This document shows, one piece after another, positions 17,318-25,039 of a DNA stretch of 64,000 nucleotides. The notes under the pieces were generated by a model. The model did not search any database and was not told the DNA's origin. It saw only the letters and a list, made by a program, of their open reading frames with translations. Made by a program: the position numbers and the translations under genes. Source of the stretch: Aeromonas tecta. GTDB taxonomy: Bacteria; Pseudomonadota; Gammaproteobacteria; Enterobacterales; Aeromonadaceae. The DNA lies in the NCBI RefSeq assembly GCF_000820185.1, contig NZ_CDCA01000019.1, positions 1 to 64,000 on the forward strand, given 5' to 3'. Every line of letters begins with the position of its first letter. The stretch's first letter is position 1.

Positions 17318-17413
17318 TTACATCATCTGGTAGAGAGGCAAGGCCTTAGCCATGGTTCCAACCAGAAACAACAGGATGAACACCAGCAGAGGAACGATCA
17401 CATTTGGCACCAT
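17318..17413 (-). CDS. Small single-pass membrane protein (31 residues), unrecognised
   Basis: The ATG at 17413 opens a 31-codon frame ending in TAA at 17318. It encodes MVPNVIVPLLVFILLFLV followed by GTMAKALPLYQMM: one hydrophobic helix and a short, slightly basic tail. GGAG lies 8 nt before the ATG. It sits between msrP (same strand, downstream) and a divergent DUF1097 gene, so it could lead the msrPQ transcript. Real small membrane proteins look like this, but there is no direct proof of translation. Confidence 0.45.
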   Translation of the reverse strand: MVPNVIVPLLVFILLFLVGTMAKALPLYQMM

Positions 17414-17629
17414 CAGACTCACTCCATGAGCAGGACAGGGCCTCTAACTATGGTCCAGTGGCTAAAAAGCCACCATGAATTATTTTCGCGAGCGCAAGCG
17501 TATTCCCGAGTTGAAAAGAGTGACCAAGATCACACACAATCCGGCCCCTGCTTGCCGACCCTTAACCGAAGGGTAGGCTGCCTGTTTTCCTGAATTCAAC
17601 CACTGGTTCCACTAATTGAGAGTCATGCC

Positions 17630-18103
17630 ATGAGCCCATTGATCGCCATCGCCATCACGACCGGGATCCTCTCCGCCGTCTGGGGTGGATTGGCCGCCGC
17701 CCTCGGCCTCATCTCCTGGGTCGGCTTCCTCGGTTGCACCAGTTATTTCGCCTCCAGCGGCGGCTACAAGGCGCTGCTGCAAACCCTGCTGTGCAACGCC
17801 ACCGGCATGTTGTGGGCACTGCTGCTTATCCACGGCGAGAGCTGGTGGGGCGCCGGCATGGCGGGCTATCTGATGACAGGGGTGGTCGCGACCCTGATGT
17901 GTGCCCAGGCCAAGCAACAGTGGCTCAGCTACATCCCTGGCACCTTTGCCGGTTGCTGTGCCACCTTCGGTGCGGCCGGGGAATGGCGCCTGATCCTGCC
18001 CTCGCTGGTCATCGGCGCGCTGTTCGGTTATCTGATGAAGGCGAGTGGCCTCTGGCTGTCTCGCAAGACCCAGGCCAGCACCGGGATCTCCGATCCGGCC
18101 TGA
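17630..18103 (+). CDS. DUF1097-family inner-membrane protein
   Basis: A 157-residue, very hydrophobic protein with about five membrane helices, resembling the DUF1097 (YcdZ) family. Features include the early GGLAAALGLISWVGFLGCTSYFA segment and a cysteine-rich core (CTSYFA, LLCNATG, GCCATFG). Family members are near microcompartment or respiratory genes in some bacteria, but no transport substrate is established. It stands alone here and ends at a strong bidirectional terminator. Confidence 0.75.
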   Translation: MSPLIAIAITTGILSAVWGGLAAALGLISWVGFLGCTSYFASSGGYKALLQTLLCNATGMLWALLLIHGESWWGAGMAGYLMTGVVATLMCAQAKQQWLSYIPGTFAGCCATFGAAGEWRLILPSLVIGALFGYLMKASGLWLSRKTQASTGISDPA

Positions 18104-18124
18104 TCCTGACAGATACCGAATAGC

Positions 18125-18160
18125 AAAACGGCCTGACCACCAAGGTGGTCAGGCCGTTTT
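18125..18160. terminator. Bidirectional terminator between the DUF1097 gene and glrR
   Basis: A 17-bp perfect stem (18125-18141 / 18144-18160) with AAAA at one end and TTTT at the other, ending two convergent transcripts. Confidence 0.9.
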
Positions 18161-18176
18161 CATTTTGCCCTTCAGA

Positions 18177-19457
18177 TCAGCCTTTCAGTTTGAAGTTGGC
18201 CGCCTCTATGCTGTGTCGATTCAACAACTTGTAGAAGTCGGTACGGTTGCGGCCCGCCATGTTGGCCGCCAGGGTCACATTACCCTCGGTGGTGCGCAGC
18301 AGGCGGATCAGATACTCCTTCTCAAACTCGGCGCGCGCCTCGTTGAACGAGGGGATACCGCCGACGCCACCACTCAGGGCCGACTCCACCATGGCGGCGC
18401 CGATCACCGGGCTGCAGCAGAGACTGGCGAGCTGTTCCACCACCCCGTAGAGCTGACGTACGTTGCCAGGCCAAGCGGCCGCAGCCAGCATGGCCAGCGC
18501 CTCCGGCGAGAAGCCGAGGGCGGCGCAGCTGTCATTGCGGCTGCGATATTCATCCAGTGCCTGACGGGCCAGCAGCGGAATGTCCTCGCTGCGAGCGCTC
18601 AAGGGAGGCAGGGTGATGTTGGCGACGTTGAGGCGGTAGAAGAGATCCTCCCGAAAGCGTCCCTCCTCCATGGCCGTGACCAGATCCTGGTGACTGGAGC
18701 TGATGACCCGCACCTCGGGCGCGCCCTGACCATATTCCGCCAGCACTTGCAGCAACTTGGCCTGCAGCGACTCGGACAGGTTGCCGATCTCATCCAGAAA
18801 CAGGGTCGCTCCCTTGGCCTGGGCGAACAGGCCGGACTGACCATCTTCCCCGAACAGTTGCAAGTCCAGCACCGGCCAGGGCAGCGCGGCGCAGTTGATG
18901 GCATGCAGCGGCTTGTCGTGCCGATTGCTGGCCTGATGCAACGCCTGGGTCATTACCCCCTTGCCAGAGCCGGAAGGGCCCAGGATCAGCACCGGCACCT
19001 CCATGGCGGCAATGCTGCTCGCCTGGATCAACAGCTGCTCCATCTGCGGGTTGCGCGTCTGGATGAGGGACTGCCACTCCCGCTGCTGCTTGGGTCGGGT
19101 CAGGCTGAGGGCATGCTCTATGGTGGCGAGCAGCTCGTCCTTGTCGATGGGCTTGGTGAGAAAACTGAACACCCCGGAGCGGGTCGCCTGAATGGCGTCG
19201 GGAATGGTGCCGTGAGCGGTCATGATGATGACCGGCATGCCGAGCCACTGGGACTGGATCCGCTCAAACAGCGCCAGCCCGTCCATGCCGCCCATCCGCA
19301 GGTCACTGAGCACCAGATCGGCTCGCTGCTGACGCAGCCGGTCTAGCGCCCCTTCGGCACTGTCGGCGGTATCCACCTCATAACCCTGGCTGCGCAGCCG
19401 CATGCTCATCAGCTTGAGCAGGCTGGCATCATCATCGACCAGCAGGATACGACTCAT
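18177..19457 (-). CDS. glrR: NtrC-family response regulator GlrR/QseF lacking the GAFTGA loop
   Basis: A 426-residue regulator, third gene of glrK-qseG-glrR. The receiver has Asp52 (LSDLRMGGMDG). The AAA+ domain has Walker A GPSGSGKG (160-167), Walker B TLFLDE (218-223) and GRFREDLFYRLNV. The C-terminal Fis-type HTH, GNVTLAANMAGRNRTDFYKL, is typical of GlrR. Between LFG (201-203) and GLFAQA (209-214), the ~15 residues that include GAFTGA in E. coli GlrR are reduced to EDGQS, so the sigma-54-contact loop is missing with the frame intact. Walker A is also atypical (GPSGSGKG rather than GESGTGKE). It may therefore regulate without sigma-54. Its start overlaps the stop of a 15-codon mini-ORF. Confidence 0.92.
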   Translation of the reverse strand: MSRILLVDDDASLLKLMSMRLRSQGYEVDTADSAEGALDRLRQQRADLVLSDLRMGGMDGLALFERIQSQWLGMPVIIMTAHGTIPDAIQATRSGVFSFLTKPIDKDELLATIEHALSLTRPKQQREWQSLIQTRNPQMEQLLIQASSIAAMEVPVLILGPSGSGKGVMTQALHQASNRHDKPLHAINCAALPWPVLDLQLFGEDGQSGLFAQAKGATLFLDEIGNLSESLQAKLLQVLAEYGQGAPEVRVISSSHQDLVTAMEEGRFREDLFYRLNVANITLPPLSARSEDIPLLARQALDEYRSRNDSCAALGFSPEALAMLAAAAWPGNVRQLYGVVEQLASLCCSPVIGAAMVESALSGGVGGIPSFNEARAEFEKEYLIRLLRTTEGNVTLAANMAGRNRTDFYKLLNRHSIEAANFKLKG

Positions 19458-19501
19458 GCTCGACCTCCCTTACCAGTCTGAACATTCAGGACGTGGCTCA
19501 T
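19454..19501 (-). CDS. 15-codon mini-ORF immediately upstream of glrR
   Basis: It encodes MSHVLNVQTGKGGRA. Its ATG overlaps the stop of the preceding mini-ORF (ATGA), and its stop overlaps the glrR ATG (ATGA). GGTAAGGGGGG precedes it. It looks like a copy of the glrR start that is closed by a copy of the junction. Whether the peptide matters, or only ribosome hand-over, cannot be told. Confidence 0.4.
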   Translation of the reverse strand: MSHVLNVQTGKGGRA

Positions 19502-19545
19502 GTCCATCCCCCCTTACCAGCCGGAGCAATCAGAACGCGGCTCAT
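19458..19545 (-). repeat. Two 44-bp tandem units repeating the qseG/glrR junction
   Basis: The ATGs at 19545, 19501 and 19457 (glrR) are spaced exactly 44 bp apart. Each is followed by a similar start: ATGAGCCGCGTTCTG, ATGAGCCACGTCCTG, and ATGAGTCGTATCCTG in glrR. Each unit ends with a GGTAAGGG(A/G)GG ribosome-binding segment. The two extra units lie between the qseG stop and the glrR start, about 70-75% identical to each other. Confidence 0.85.
19498..19545 (-). CDS. 15-codon mini-ORF overlapping the qseG stop
   Basis: It encodes MSRVLIAPAGKGGWT. The ATG overlaps the qseG TGA by 4 bases (19542-19545), and the stop overlaps the next mini-ORF start. With the other mini-ORF it makes a chain of three ATGA couplings from qseG to glrR. 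Confidence 0.4.
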   Translation of the reverse strand: MSRVLIAPAGKGGWT

Positions 19546-20048
19546 GGCTTGGCCCTGCCATTGAGTTTACGCTGATTCATCTGCTCATCGATGACCGACA
19601 ACTGTTCAATCTGGCGGCGCAGACGCTGCACCTCCTGACTCTGATCGTCACGCCGGCTGTCGCGGGCCAGCAGCTCTTCGCCGAGCGCTATCCAGCTGCG
19701 CAGGAAGGCCTGGGCATCCAGGCCGAGCTCGGGCAACAGGGCCTTCAGCTGATCCAGCCCGGCCCGGCGACTCGCCACCGGCTCGGACGGATGAGTATTA
19801 ACCATGGCCAGGCTGACCCGGCTCTCGAGATCGGTGGCGCCCTTCAGTCGCTGGCGCTCCTGCACCCGCTGTTGGGGGTGACTGGCCAGCAACCAATCCG
19901 AATACTGCAGCCGTACCTGCATCTCTTTATTGGCAAATTCCAGCCGCTTGGCGAGGGCCTGATCCGAGGGTTCGGTCAGGCTGGATGAGGGCAGCAGGGA
20001 GCAGCCTGAGAGCAGGCTCATCAATACGGGAATCACAAATCGTTTCAT
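19542..20048 (-). CDS. qseG: QseG/GlrX-type outer-membrane lipoprotein
   Basis: A 168-residue lipoprotein with a short signal and lipobox LLSGC (Cys16), followed by a helical domain rich in Leu/Gln/Arg (KEMQVRLQYSDWLLAS ... RLRRQIEQLSVIDEQM). Its position between glrK and glrR matches QseG, which in E. coli interacts with the GlrK kinase. The ATG at 20048 gives a standard lipoprotein signal. A GTG at 20060 overlapping the glrK stop (GTGA) is an alternative coupled start. Confidence 0.85.
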   Translation of the reverse strand: MKRFVIPVLMSLLSGCSLLPSSSLTEPSDQALAKRLEFANKEMQVRLQYSDWLLASHPQQRVQERQRLKGATDLESRVSLAMVNTHPSEPVASRRAGLDQLKALLPELGLDAQAFLRSWIALGEELLARDSRRDDQSQEVQRLRRQIEQLSVIDEQMNQRKLNGRAKP

Positions 20049-20056
20049 CTTTGGCT

Positions 20057-21457
20057 TCACTTCAGCGTCAACCGGAAACAGACATCCGCCTGCTCGTCGT
20101 CAATTAATTTAAGCTCGCCGCCCAGGCTCATGGCCGATTCGCGGGCGATGGAGAGGCCCATGCCGGATCCCTTCAACAATCCTTGCCGCACCGTGCTGCC
20201 CTGCTCGAACGGTTCGAAGATCCGCTCCTGCTCGGCCAGCGGAATGACGGGCCCTTCGTTGGCCACTTCCAGCCAGCTGCCGTTGTCGTCTTTCCCGGCC
20301 CGGATCCAGATCTGGCCACCCTTGGCGCCATAGCTGACCGCGTTGGAAAACAGATTGTCGAGGATGAGCCGCAGGCGATAGGGCTCGGCCTGCAGGCTGA
20401 TGGGCTCGGGCGGCAAGTGTACACTGATTTGCTTGGATTCCAGTGCCAGCCGGTATTCTGCAGACAATTCTGACAACAAGGGGGCCAGCTTCACCGTCGT
20501 CAGACTGAACTCCTCCTGCTGGCTGAGGCGGTTGAAGTCGAGCAGCCGCTCGATCAGGGTCTGCAGCCGGCGACTGTTCTCCTCCAGCATCTGGCAGATC
20601 TCCTGCTGATCGGCATTGAGCGGGCCGACCAGTTGCTCCGACAACAGATCCGCCCCCTCGCGCAGCACCGCTAGCGGCGTTTTCAGCTCGTGGGAGACGT
20701 GGCGCAGGAACTGGTATTTCTGCTGCTCCAGCTCCTTGAGCCGATCGTGCAGCCAACCGATCCGCTCCCCCAGCACCACCAGCTCGGCCGGACCGTCGAC
20801 CGGGCGTTTGTCCGGTTCGACACCGGCGCCCAGGCTCAGGATCCGCGACTCAATCTGACGTACCGGGTGGATGATCAGGTAGGTAAACAGCAACACCAGC
20901 AGCAGGCTGAGTACCGCCACGAAGCCGCTGACCCACCAGATCTCGGTCCGCAGCTCGGCGATGGCGGCCCGCATCCGCACCACGTGCTCATCGACCTGGC
21001 TACGGGTGATCACTTCCAGTTGCTGGTTGAGCAGATTGAATTGATCGAACTTGGGGCTAGTCGCATCGCTCTTCGCCCTGCCCAGATCCTGCATGCCATC
21101 CAGCCAGGCCAGCAGGCTCTCGAGCTCGGTATAGGCGGCCGCATCCGGGATGGATTGCTGATGGGTGGCGAGCAGCTCGCGATAGCTCGCCAGCTGCTGC
21201 TGGTAGCTGCCGAGGATGCGCTCGTCCCCGAGCACGGCGTAGCGGCGCAGGGTGCGCTCCAGATCGACGCCCTGGGTGGTGAGCAGGGTGGCGCGGCGGG
21301 TATCACGTACCGCCCGCTCCAGCTCGTCGCTGGTCAGCTGGCTCAGGTGGGCCAGTGCCTGGCTGTCGTGCCAGATCATCCCGCCCAGGGGCATCAGTAC
21401 CAGGACGAAGCCCATCAATACCACCTGTAGCAGGGAACGGGGACGTACCTTGGTCAT
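20057..21457 (-). CDS. glrK: Two-component sensor kinase GlrK/QseE
   Basis: A 466-residue inner-membrane histidine kinase. Membrane helices lie at about 10-29 and 173-195, enclosing a periplasmic helical sensor domain. A HAMP segment follows, then the phosphoacceptor helix HVSHELKTPL and a HATPase domain with NLFSNAVSYG and GSGMGLSIA. In enterobacteria GlrK/GlrR drive sigma-54 transcription of the GlmY small RNA in response to envelope signals. No recognisable glmY lies immediately upstream here; instead there is a 30-codon ORF and a terminator. Confidence 0.93.
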   Translation of the reverse strand: MTKVRPRSLLQVVLMGFVLVLMPLGGMIWHDSQALAHLSQLTSDELERAVRDTRRATLLTTQGVDLERTLRRYAVLGDERILGSYQQQLASYRELLATHQQSIPDAAAYTELESLLAWLDGMQDLGRAKSDATSPKFDQFNLLNQQLEVITRSQVDEHVVRMRAAIAELRTEIWWVSGFVAVLSLLLVLLFTYLIIHPVRQIESRILSLGAGVEPDKRPVDGPAELVVLGERIGWLHDRLKELEQQKYQFLRHVSHELKTPLAVLREGADLLSEQLVGPLNADQQEICQMLEENSRRLQTLIERLLDFNRLSQQEEFSLTTVKLAPLLSELSAEYRLALESKQISVHLPPEPISLQAEPYRLRLILDNLFSNAVSYGAKGGQIWIRAGKDDNGSWLEVANEGPVIPLAEQERIFEPFEQGSTVRQGLLKGSGMGLSIARESAMSLGGELKLIDDEQADVCFRLTLK

Positions 21458-21515
21458 CTTGTGCGGTCTCGACTCTTCATAGGTCGGTCAGCATATCCGC
21501 ACTCCATCAAAAAGC

Positions 21516-21539
21516 AAAACCGGCCGAATGGCCGGTTTT
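21516..21539. terminator. Terminator between the 30-codon ORF and glrK
   Basis: A 10-bp perfect stem AAAACCGGCC/GGCCGGTTTT with loop GAAT (plus strand). On the minus strand the stem is followed by GCTTTTTGATGG, a T tract. It ends the small transcript that carries the ORF at 21562-21654 before glrK begins. Confidence 0.85.
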
Positions 21540-21561
21540 GGTCGATCTGGGGAGGCGTGGA

Positions 21562-21654
21562 TCACGCCAATCCGACGGATGCCACACAGATAAGCAAGAT
21601 AAACGTCAGCGCCCCCGAGGCGGTCAACAGCGCCCATTTCAACTCAGCACTCAT
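21562..21654 (-). CDS. Small single-pass membrane protein (30 residues) with strong ribosome-binding site
   Basis: The ATG at 21654 opens a 30-codon frame, MSAELKWALLTASGALTFIL followed by LICVASVGLA, ending at TGA 21562: a short charged start and one hydrophobic helix. AAGGAGG lies at ideal distance from the ATG, and a rho-independent terminator follows 22 bp after the stop. Together these make a self-contained small gene. I do not recognise a named family. Confidence 0.65.
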   Translation of the reverse strand: MSAELKWALLTASGALTFILLICVASVGLA

Positions 21655-21780
21655 ATGAACCTCCTTTCTGTCAATCAGAGTTGGATCACAACAGATAACA
21701 GCATGTTAATTCATAGTAATTCCGATAACCGTGAGCTACGTATATATTTCAGATGAGCCCAGTCCAAGGAAACGGAAAGC

Positions 21781-22329
21781 ATGTTCTACCTCTGTAGTAT
21801 TGGATCAAATCTTGACCCTGCCCAGCATGTCAGCCAAGCCGTGGGGGAACTGCTGGCACGCTTCGGCCAGCTGCGGCTGAGTTCGGTGATCCAGACCAAA
21901 CCGGTGGGCATGCAGTCCCATCATGACTTCCTCAATTGCCTGTTCATCGTCGAGAGCGAGCTGTCACAGGCGCAGCTGAAAGCCGAGTTCGTCACCATGG
22001 AGCTGACCCATGGCCGGGATCGGGGCAATCCCCTGTGCAAGGTGGTGGACAGGCCGCTCGACATCGACATTCTGGCCAGCAGCGAGCAGCCCGATTTTGC
22101 CCATAGCCAGGTCGATGCCTACCTGCGTGGCTTGCTGGCCGAGTGTTATGGCCAGGGCCAGGTGCGCGATCGCAAGGTGGCCCTGCGCCTGCACACCAGC
22201 AAGGTGTTTGCAGCGCCACTCTTTGGTCTGACCCCGGTCGATCTCCGGCAGCATGCAGATAACCGCCAGACCGTCACTCCCGTCCAGCCGGCGGCGGATC
22301 CCCGTCATCTCGACCTGCCCCGCCAATAA
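21781..22329 (+). CDS. FolK-like pyrophosphokinase (second HPPK-type protein)
   Basis: A 182-residue protein with HPPK features: an N-terminal CSIGSNLDPAQHV, a central PVGMQSHHDFLNCLF (like the PLGPQDQPDYLNA region of FolK), and a C-terminal RPLDIDIL (like RTLDLDIML). It lacks the Arg-rich loop spacing of classical FolK and has a long unrelated C-terminal extension (about 145-182). Convergent with folM, it probably belongs to pterin metabolism. Such FolK paralogs near folM have been linked to tetrahydromonapterin formation, but the actual substrate is inference. Confidence 0.72.
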   Translation: MFYLCSIGSNLDPAQHVSQAVGELLARFGQLRLSSVIQTKPVGMQSHHDFLNCLFIVESELSQAQLKAEFVTMELTHGRDRGNPLCKVVDRPLDIDILASSEQPDFAHSQVDAYLRGLLAECYGQGQVRDRKVALRLHTSKVFAAPLFGLTPVDLRQHADNRQTVTPVQPAADPRHLDLPRQ

Positions 22330-22392
22330 TCCCTGTCGTGCTCCTCAAGCGATGACTCGCCATCCCAGTGCCCGCCCGGGCACTGGCGGCGC

Positions 22393-23097
22393 TCAGATCA
22401 CCGCGAGGGAGCGGCCGCCGTCCACCCGGATGCTGGCTCCCGTCATATAGTCGTTTGACATCAATAGCCTGACCGCCTGCCATATGGGTTCCAGCCCCCC
22501 TTCCCGCGCCAGCGGCGTCTTGGCCAGCACCTGCTGGCGCCAGGCATCGCCGTGCTCGTCGAGAAACAGGATGGGGCCCGGCTCTATGGTATTGACCCGC
22601 ACCGCGGGCGCCAGCTCGCGAGCGAAGCTCATGGCCAGCGAATGGGCCCCCGCCTTGGTGGCTACATAGGCAGCAAACTGGGGCGCCGGGGCGTGAATGT
22701 AGATGTCGGTGATGTGGATGATGCTGGCGTTGTCTTGGCGGGCCAGCTGGGGGGCCAGCGCGTGATTGAGCTGAAAGGGCGCCGCCATATGTACCCGGTA
22801 GAAGCGGTCGAACTGCTCGCGCTGCGCCGCCGGATCCTCCGCCGTGGGCTCGAAGGCCGAGGCGTTGTGGATGATGAGCGTCAGATCCTCGTGGGCACTC
22901 AGCGCCGCGATCAGCGCATCGACCCCGCCCTCGCGGGCAAAATCCCCCTGCACCAGCTCCACCCCCAGGGCACGCAACTGCGCCAGTTCCGGGCGTTCGC
23001 TGCGATAGCTGCCCGTCACCTGCCAACCCGATGCCACCAGCTGCTCGCACAGATAAAACCCCAGCCGGCGGCCACAGCCCGTCACCAATGCACGCAT
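22393..23097 (-). CDS. folM: Dihydromonapterin/dihydrofolate reductase FolM (short-chain dehydrogenase)
   Basis: A 234-residue short-chain dehydrogenase. It has the pteridine-reductase-type cofactor motif TGCGRRLGF in place of TGxxxGIG, with the arginine that marks NADPH use. HNASAF follows, then the catalytic YVATKAG, and EPGPILF. FolM reduces 7,8-dihydromonapterin to tetrahydromonapterin. The ATG at 23097 is preceded by AGGAGAG; an open frame continues further upstream but adds nothing conserved. It is convergent with the FolK-like gene 63 bp away. Confidence 0.9.
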   Translation of the reverse strand: MRALVTGCGRRLGFYLCEQLVASGWQVTGSYRSERPELAQLRALGVELVQGDFAREGGVDALIAALSAHEDLTLIIHNASAFEPTAEDPAAQREQFDRFYRVHMAAPFQLNHALAPQLARQDNASIIHITDIYIHAPAPQFAAYVATKAGAHSLAMSFARELAPAVRVNTIEPGPILFLDEHGDAWRQQVLAKTPLAREGGLEPIWQAVRLLMSNDYMTGASIRVDGGRSLAVI

Positions 23098-23254
23098 ACC
23101 CTCTCCTTGTCTGTTGTCACGCCATCCCGGCTCGATCTGAACGGCCCGAATTGCCAATGTCTCCAATGACCTATCAATGCCTGCGGCCAAACCCATTGGC
23201 CCGCCTCGTCGGGGGCGGGCATAGTGGCTCCATTGACCCTCATGGAACCCCATC

Positions 23255-23659
23255 ATGCTACAAGTTCGCGATCATATGCAGCGCCTCACCCATTTCCTCA
23301 GCCCGGAGCTCAGCCTCGCCGAGGCGCTGGACCGCCTACACCATTCCGGATTGAGCGGCCTGCCGGTGCTGGACACGCGCCGCCAGCTGGTTGGTTTTCT
23401 GTCCGAGCAGGACTGCATTCCCAGCCTGCTCACCGGCAGCTATCACTGCGACAGCCGCACCCGGGTGGCAGATCTGATGAATCACACCCCGCTCTCAATC
23501 GATCCGGATGAGAGCATACTGGACCTGGCCCGCCAGATGACGGGTGCCAGACCCAAGATCTATCCGGTGCTGCAACAGGGCAAGGTGCTCGGCCTCATCA
23601 GCCGCCGGCAGCTGATGCGGGCACTCAACCAGCAGCTGAAGCAGTGCCAGGCCACCTAG
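23255..23659 (+). CDS. Tandem CBS-domain protein
   Basis: A 134-residue soluble protein made only of two CBS motifs (about 7-60 and 72-130; GLPVLDTRRQLVGFLSEQD and IYPVLQQGKVLGLISRRQL). Free-standing CBS pairs usually bind adenosine nucleotides and regulate partner proteins. The partner is unknown. Its stop overlaps the convergent DUF2301 gene by 4 bp. Confidence 0.88.
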   Translation: MLQVRDHMQRLTHFLSPELSLAEALDRLHHSGLSGLPVLDTRRQLVGFLSEQDCIPSLLTGSYHCDSRTRVADLMNHTPLSIDPDESILDLARQMTGARPKIYPVLQQGKVLGLISRRQLMRALNQQLKQCQAT

Positions 23660-24192
23660 AGCTGGTAGCGGCTGCGATCCCCGATATCAAAATGCAGCGG
23701 CATACGCCACTTGGCCAGGCTGAGCAAGGCGAGCAAGAGCCCGCTCACCAGGGCCACCAGGGCGGCGGCCCAACCTAGCCTGAGCCCTTCCAGCAGCCAC
23801 AGCAGGGGTAGCAACATAGGCAACAACCGGATGCCCGGAATGGCGAAACAGAACTGCTCCTTGAACGCCAGCCCGCTCAGGGTGGCCAGTGCGGCCCCCA
23901 GCACCAGGGCAGCCGGCGCGCCGCTGGCGGCCAGCATCAGGCCACCCCAGGCGAAACCCTGCAACAGGAAGCGAACGCGCTTGTCATAGATGTGCAGGCA
24001 AAATCCACACAGGCCGCTCCCCACCATCAGCGCCGTCAACCAGACGTTGTACGCTAAAATATCCTGCCCGATCAACAGGCTGACCCCTCGACACAACAGC
24101 AACAAAGCTGCCAGACTCAGGCCCAGACGGTAGAGACAGACCGAGAGTCTGTCGATGTCGTCCAGTTCGCTTTCTATTTCAGGGTTTGCCAT
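23656..24192 (-). CDS. DUF2301-like integral membrane protein
   Basis: A 178-residue hydrophobic protein with about five or six membrane segments. The features CGFCLHIYDKRVRFLLQGFAWGG and FKEQFCFAIPGIRLLPMLLPL resemble the DUF2301 family of bacterial and cyanobacterial membrane proteins. Function unknown. It is divergent from the solute-binding protein and overlaps the end of the CBS gene. Confidence 0.7.
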   Translation of the reverse strand: MANPEIESELDDIDRLSVCLYRLGLSLAALLLLCRGVSLLIGQDILAYNVWLTALMVGSGLCGFCLHIYDKRVRFLLQGFAWGGLMLAASGAPAALVLGAALATLSGLAFKEQFCFAIPGIRLLPMLLPLLWLLEGLRLGWAAALVALVSGLLLALLSLAKWRMPLHFDIGDRSRYQL

Positions 24193-24274
24193 TCAGGGTC
24201 GCCTCTCTTTCATACCTGCCGGTCACTATACCGAAATGATCGCGAACCTGCCCCGCGTGCACAGGAGATGTGAT

Positions 24275-25039
24275 TTGCGAAGCTTGTTGCTGCTCTGCTT
24301 GCTGCTGCCCTGCTGGTTGTCCGCCAAGGAGCTGGTCATCGGTGGCACCCTGGAGCCACCGCTGAAATTTCTGGATGCCCGCGGCCGGCCACAGGGGCTG
24401 GATGTGGATCTGCTCACCAGCATCTTCGGCGCCCTCAAGGTGCCCATCCGGATTGAGCTGATCGATTCCGGCGCCCGCCTCACCCGCAACGCTGAGACCG
24501 GCGAGTACGATCTGGTGATGACTCACTCCTACAAGCCGGAGCGAGAGGCCTATCTGCTCTATCCCAAACAGGCTCATCTGCGCCACAGCTGGCACTTCTT
24601 CGTGCGCAAGGGCGATGTGGGCAAGATCCACTACGAGCAGCTGGCGGATCTCAAACCCTGGCGCATCGGCATCACCAAGGATTTCGCCTACACCCCCGAG
24701 CTTATGGCCGCTGCCTCGGATCCGGCCTATCACGTCCAGGAGATCCCCATCAACTCGCTGCAACTGCGCAAGTTGATCGCCGGGCGCATCGATCTGGTGC
24801 CCATGCCGCTGGTCACCGCCTTCGCCCAGATCAAGGAAGAGAAGCTGGAAGGTCAGCTCGATTACCTGCCCAAACCGCTGCGCACCAGCCCCTACTTCAA
24901 CACCTGGACCAAGGCCCGGGCCGACGCCGACACCCCGGCGCTGATGGCAGCCTATGACGCCGAGCTGCTGCGCATGAAGCAGGACGGTCGCCTCGAGGCC
25001 CTCTACGCCAAGTACGGCATCCCCTATGTCGCCCCCTGA
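24275..25039 (+). CDS. Periplasmic solute-binding protein, family 3 (amino-acid type)
   Basis: A 254-residue protein with a signal peptide (LLLLCLLLPCWLSAKE) and an SBP_bac_3 fold (LVIGGTLEPPLKFLDARGRP ... DLVMTHSYKPER ... NTWTKAR). AGGAG at 263-267 is seven bases before a TTG at 24275, which begins the signal peptide; the upstream ATG at 24236 lacks a site, so the TTG start is preferred. No permease or ATPase gene is adjacent, so it may be an orphan binding protein or sensor partner. The ligand is unknown. Confidence 0.8.
   Translation: MRSLLLLCLLLPCWLSAKELVIGGTLEPPLKFLDARGRPQGLDVDLLTSIFGALKVPIRIELIDSGARLTRNAETGEYDLVMTHSYKPEREAYLLYPKQAHLRHSWHFFVRKGDVGKIHYEQLADLKPWRIGITKDFAYTPELMAAASDPAYHVQEIPINSLQLRKLIAGRIDLVPMPLVTAFAQIKEEKLEGQLDYLPKPLRTSPYFNTWTKARADADTPALMAAYDAELLRMKQDGRLEALYAKYGIPYVAP

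Noticed and set aside
21516..21780. glmY small RNA upstream of glrK
   Set aside because: The position fits, but the sequence does not resemble GlmY and contains a well-formed small ORF instead.
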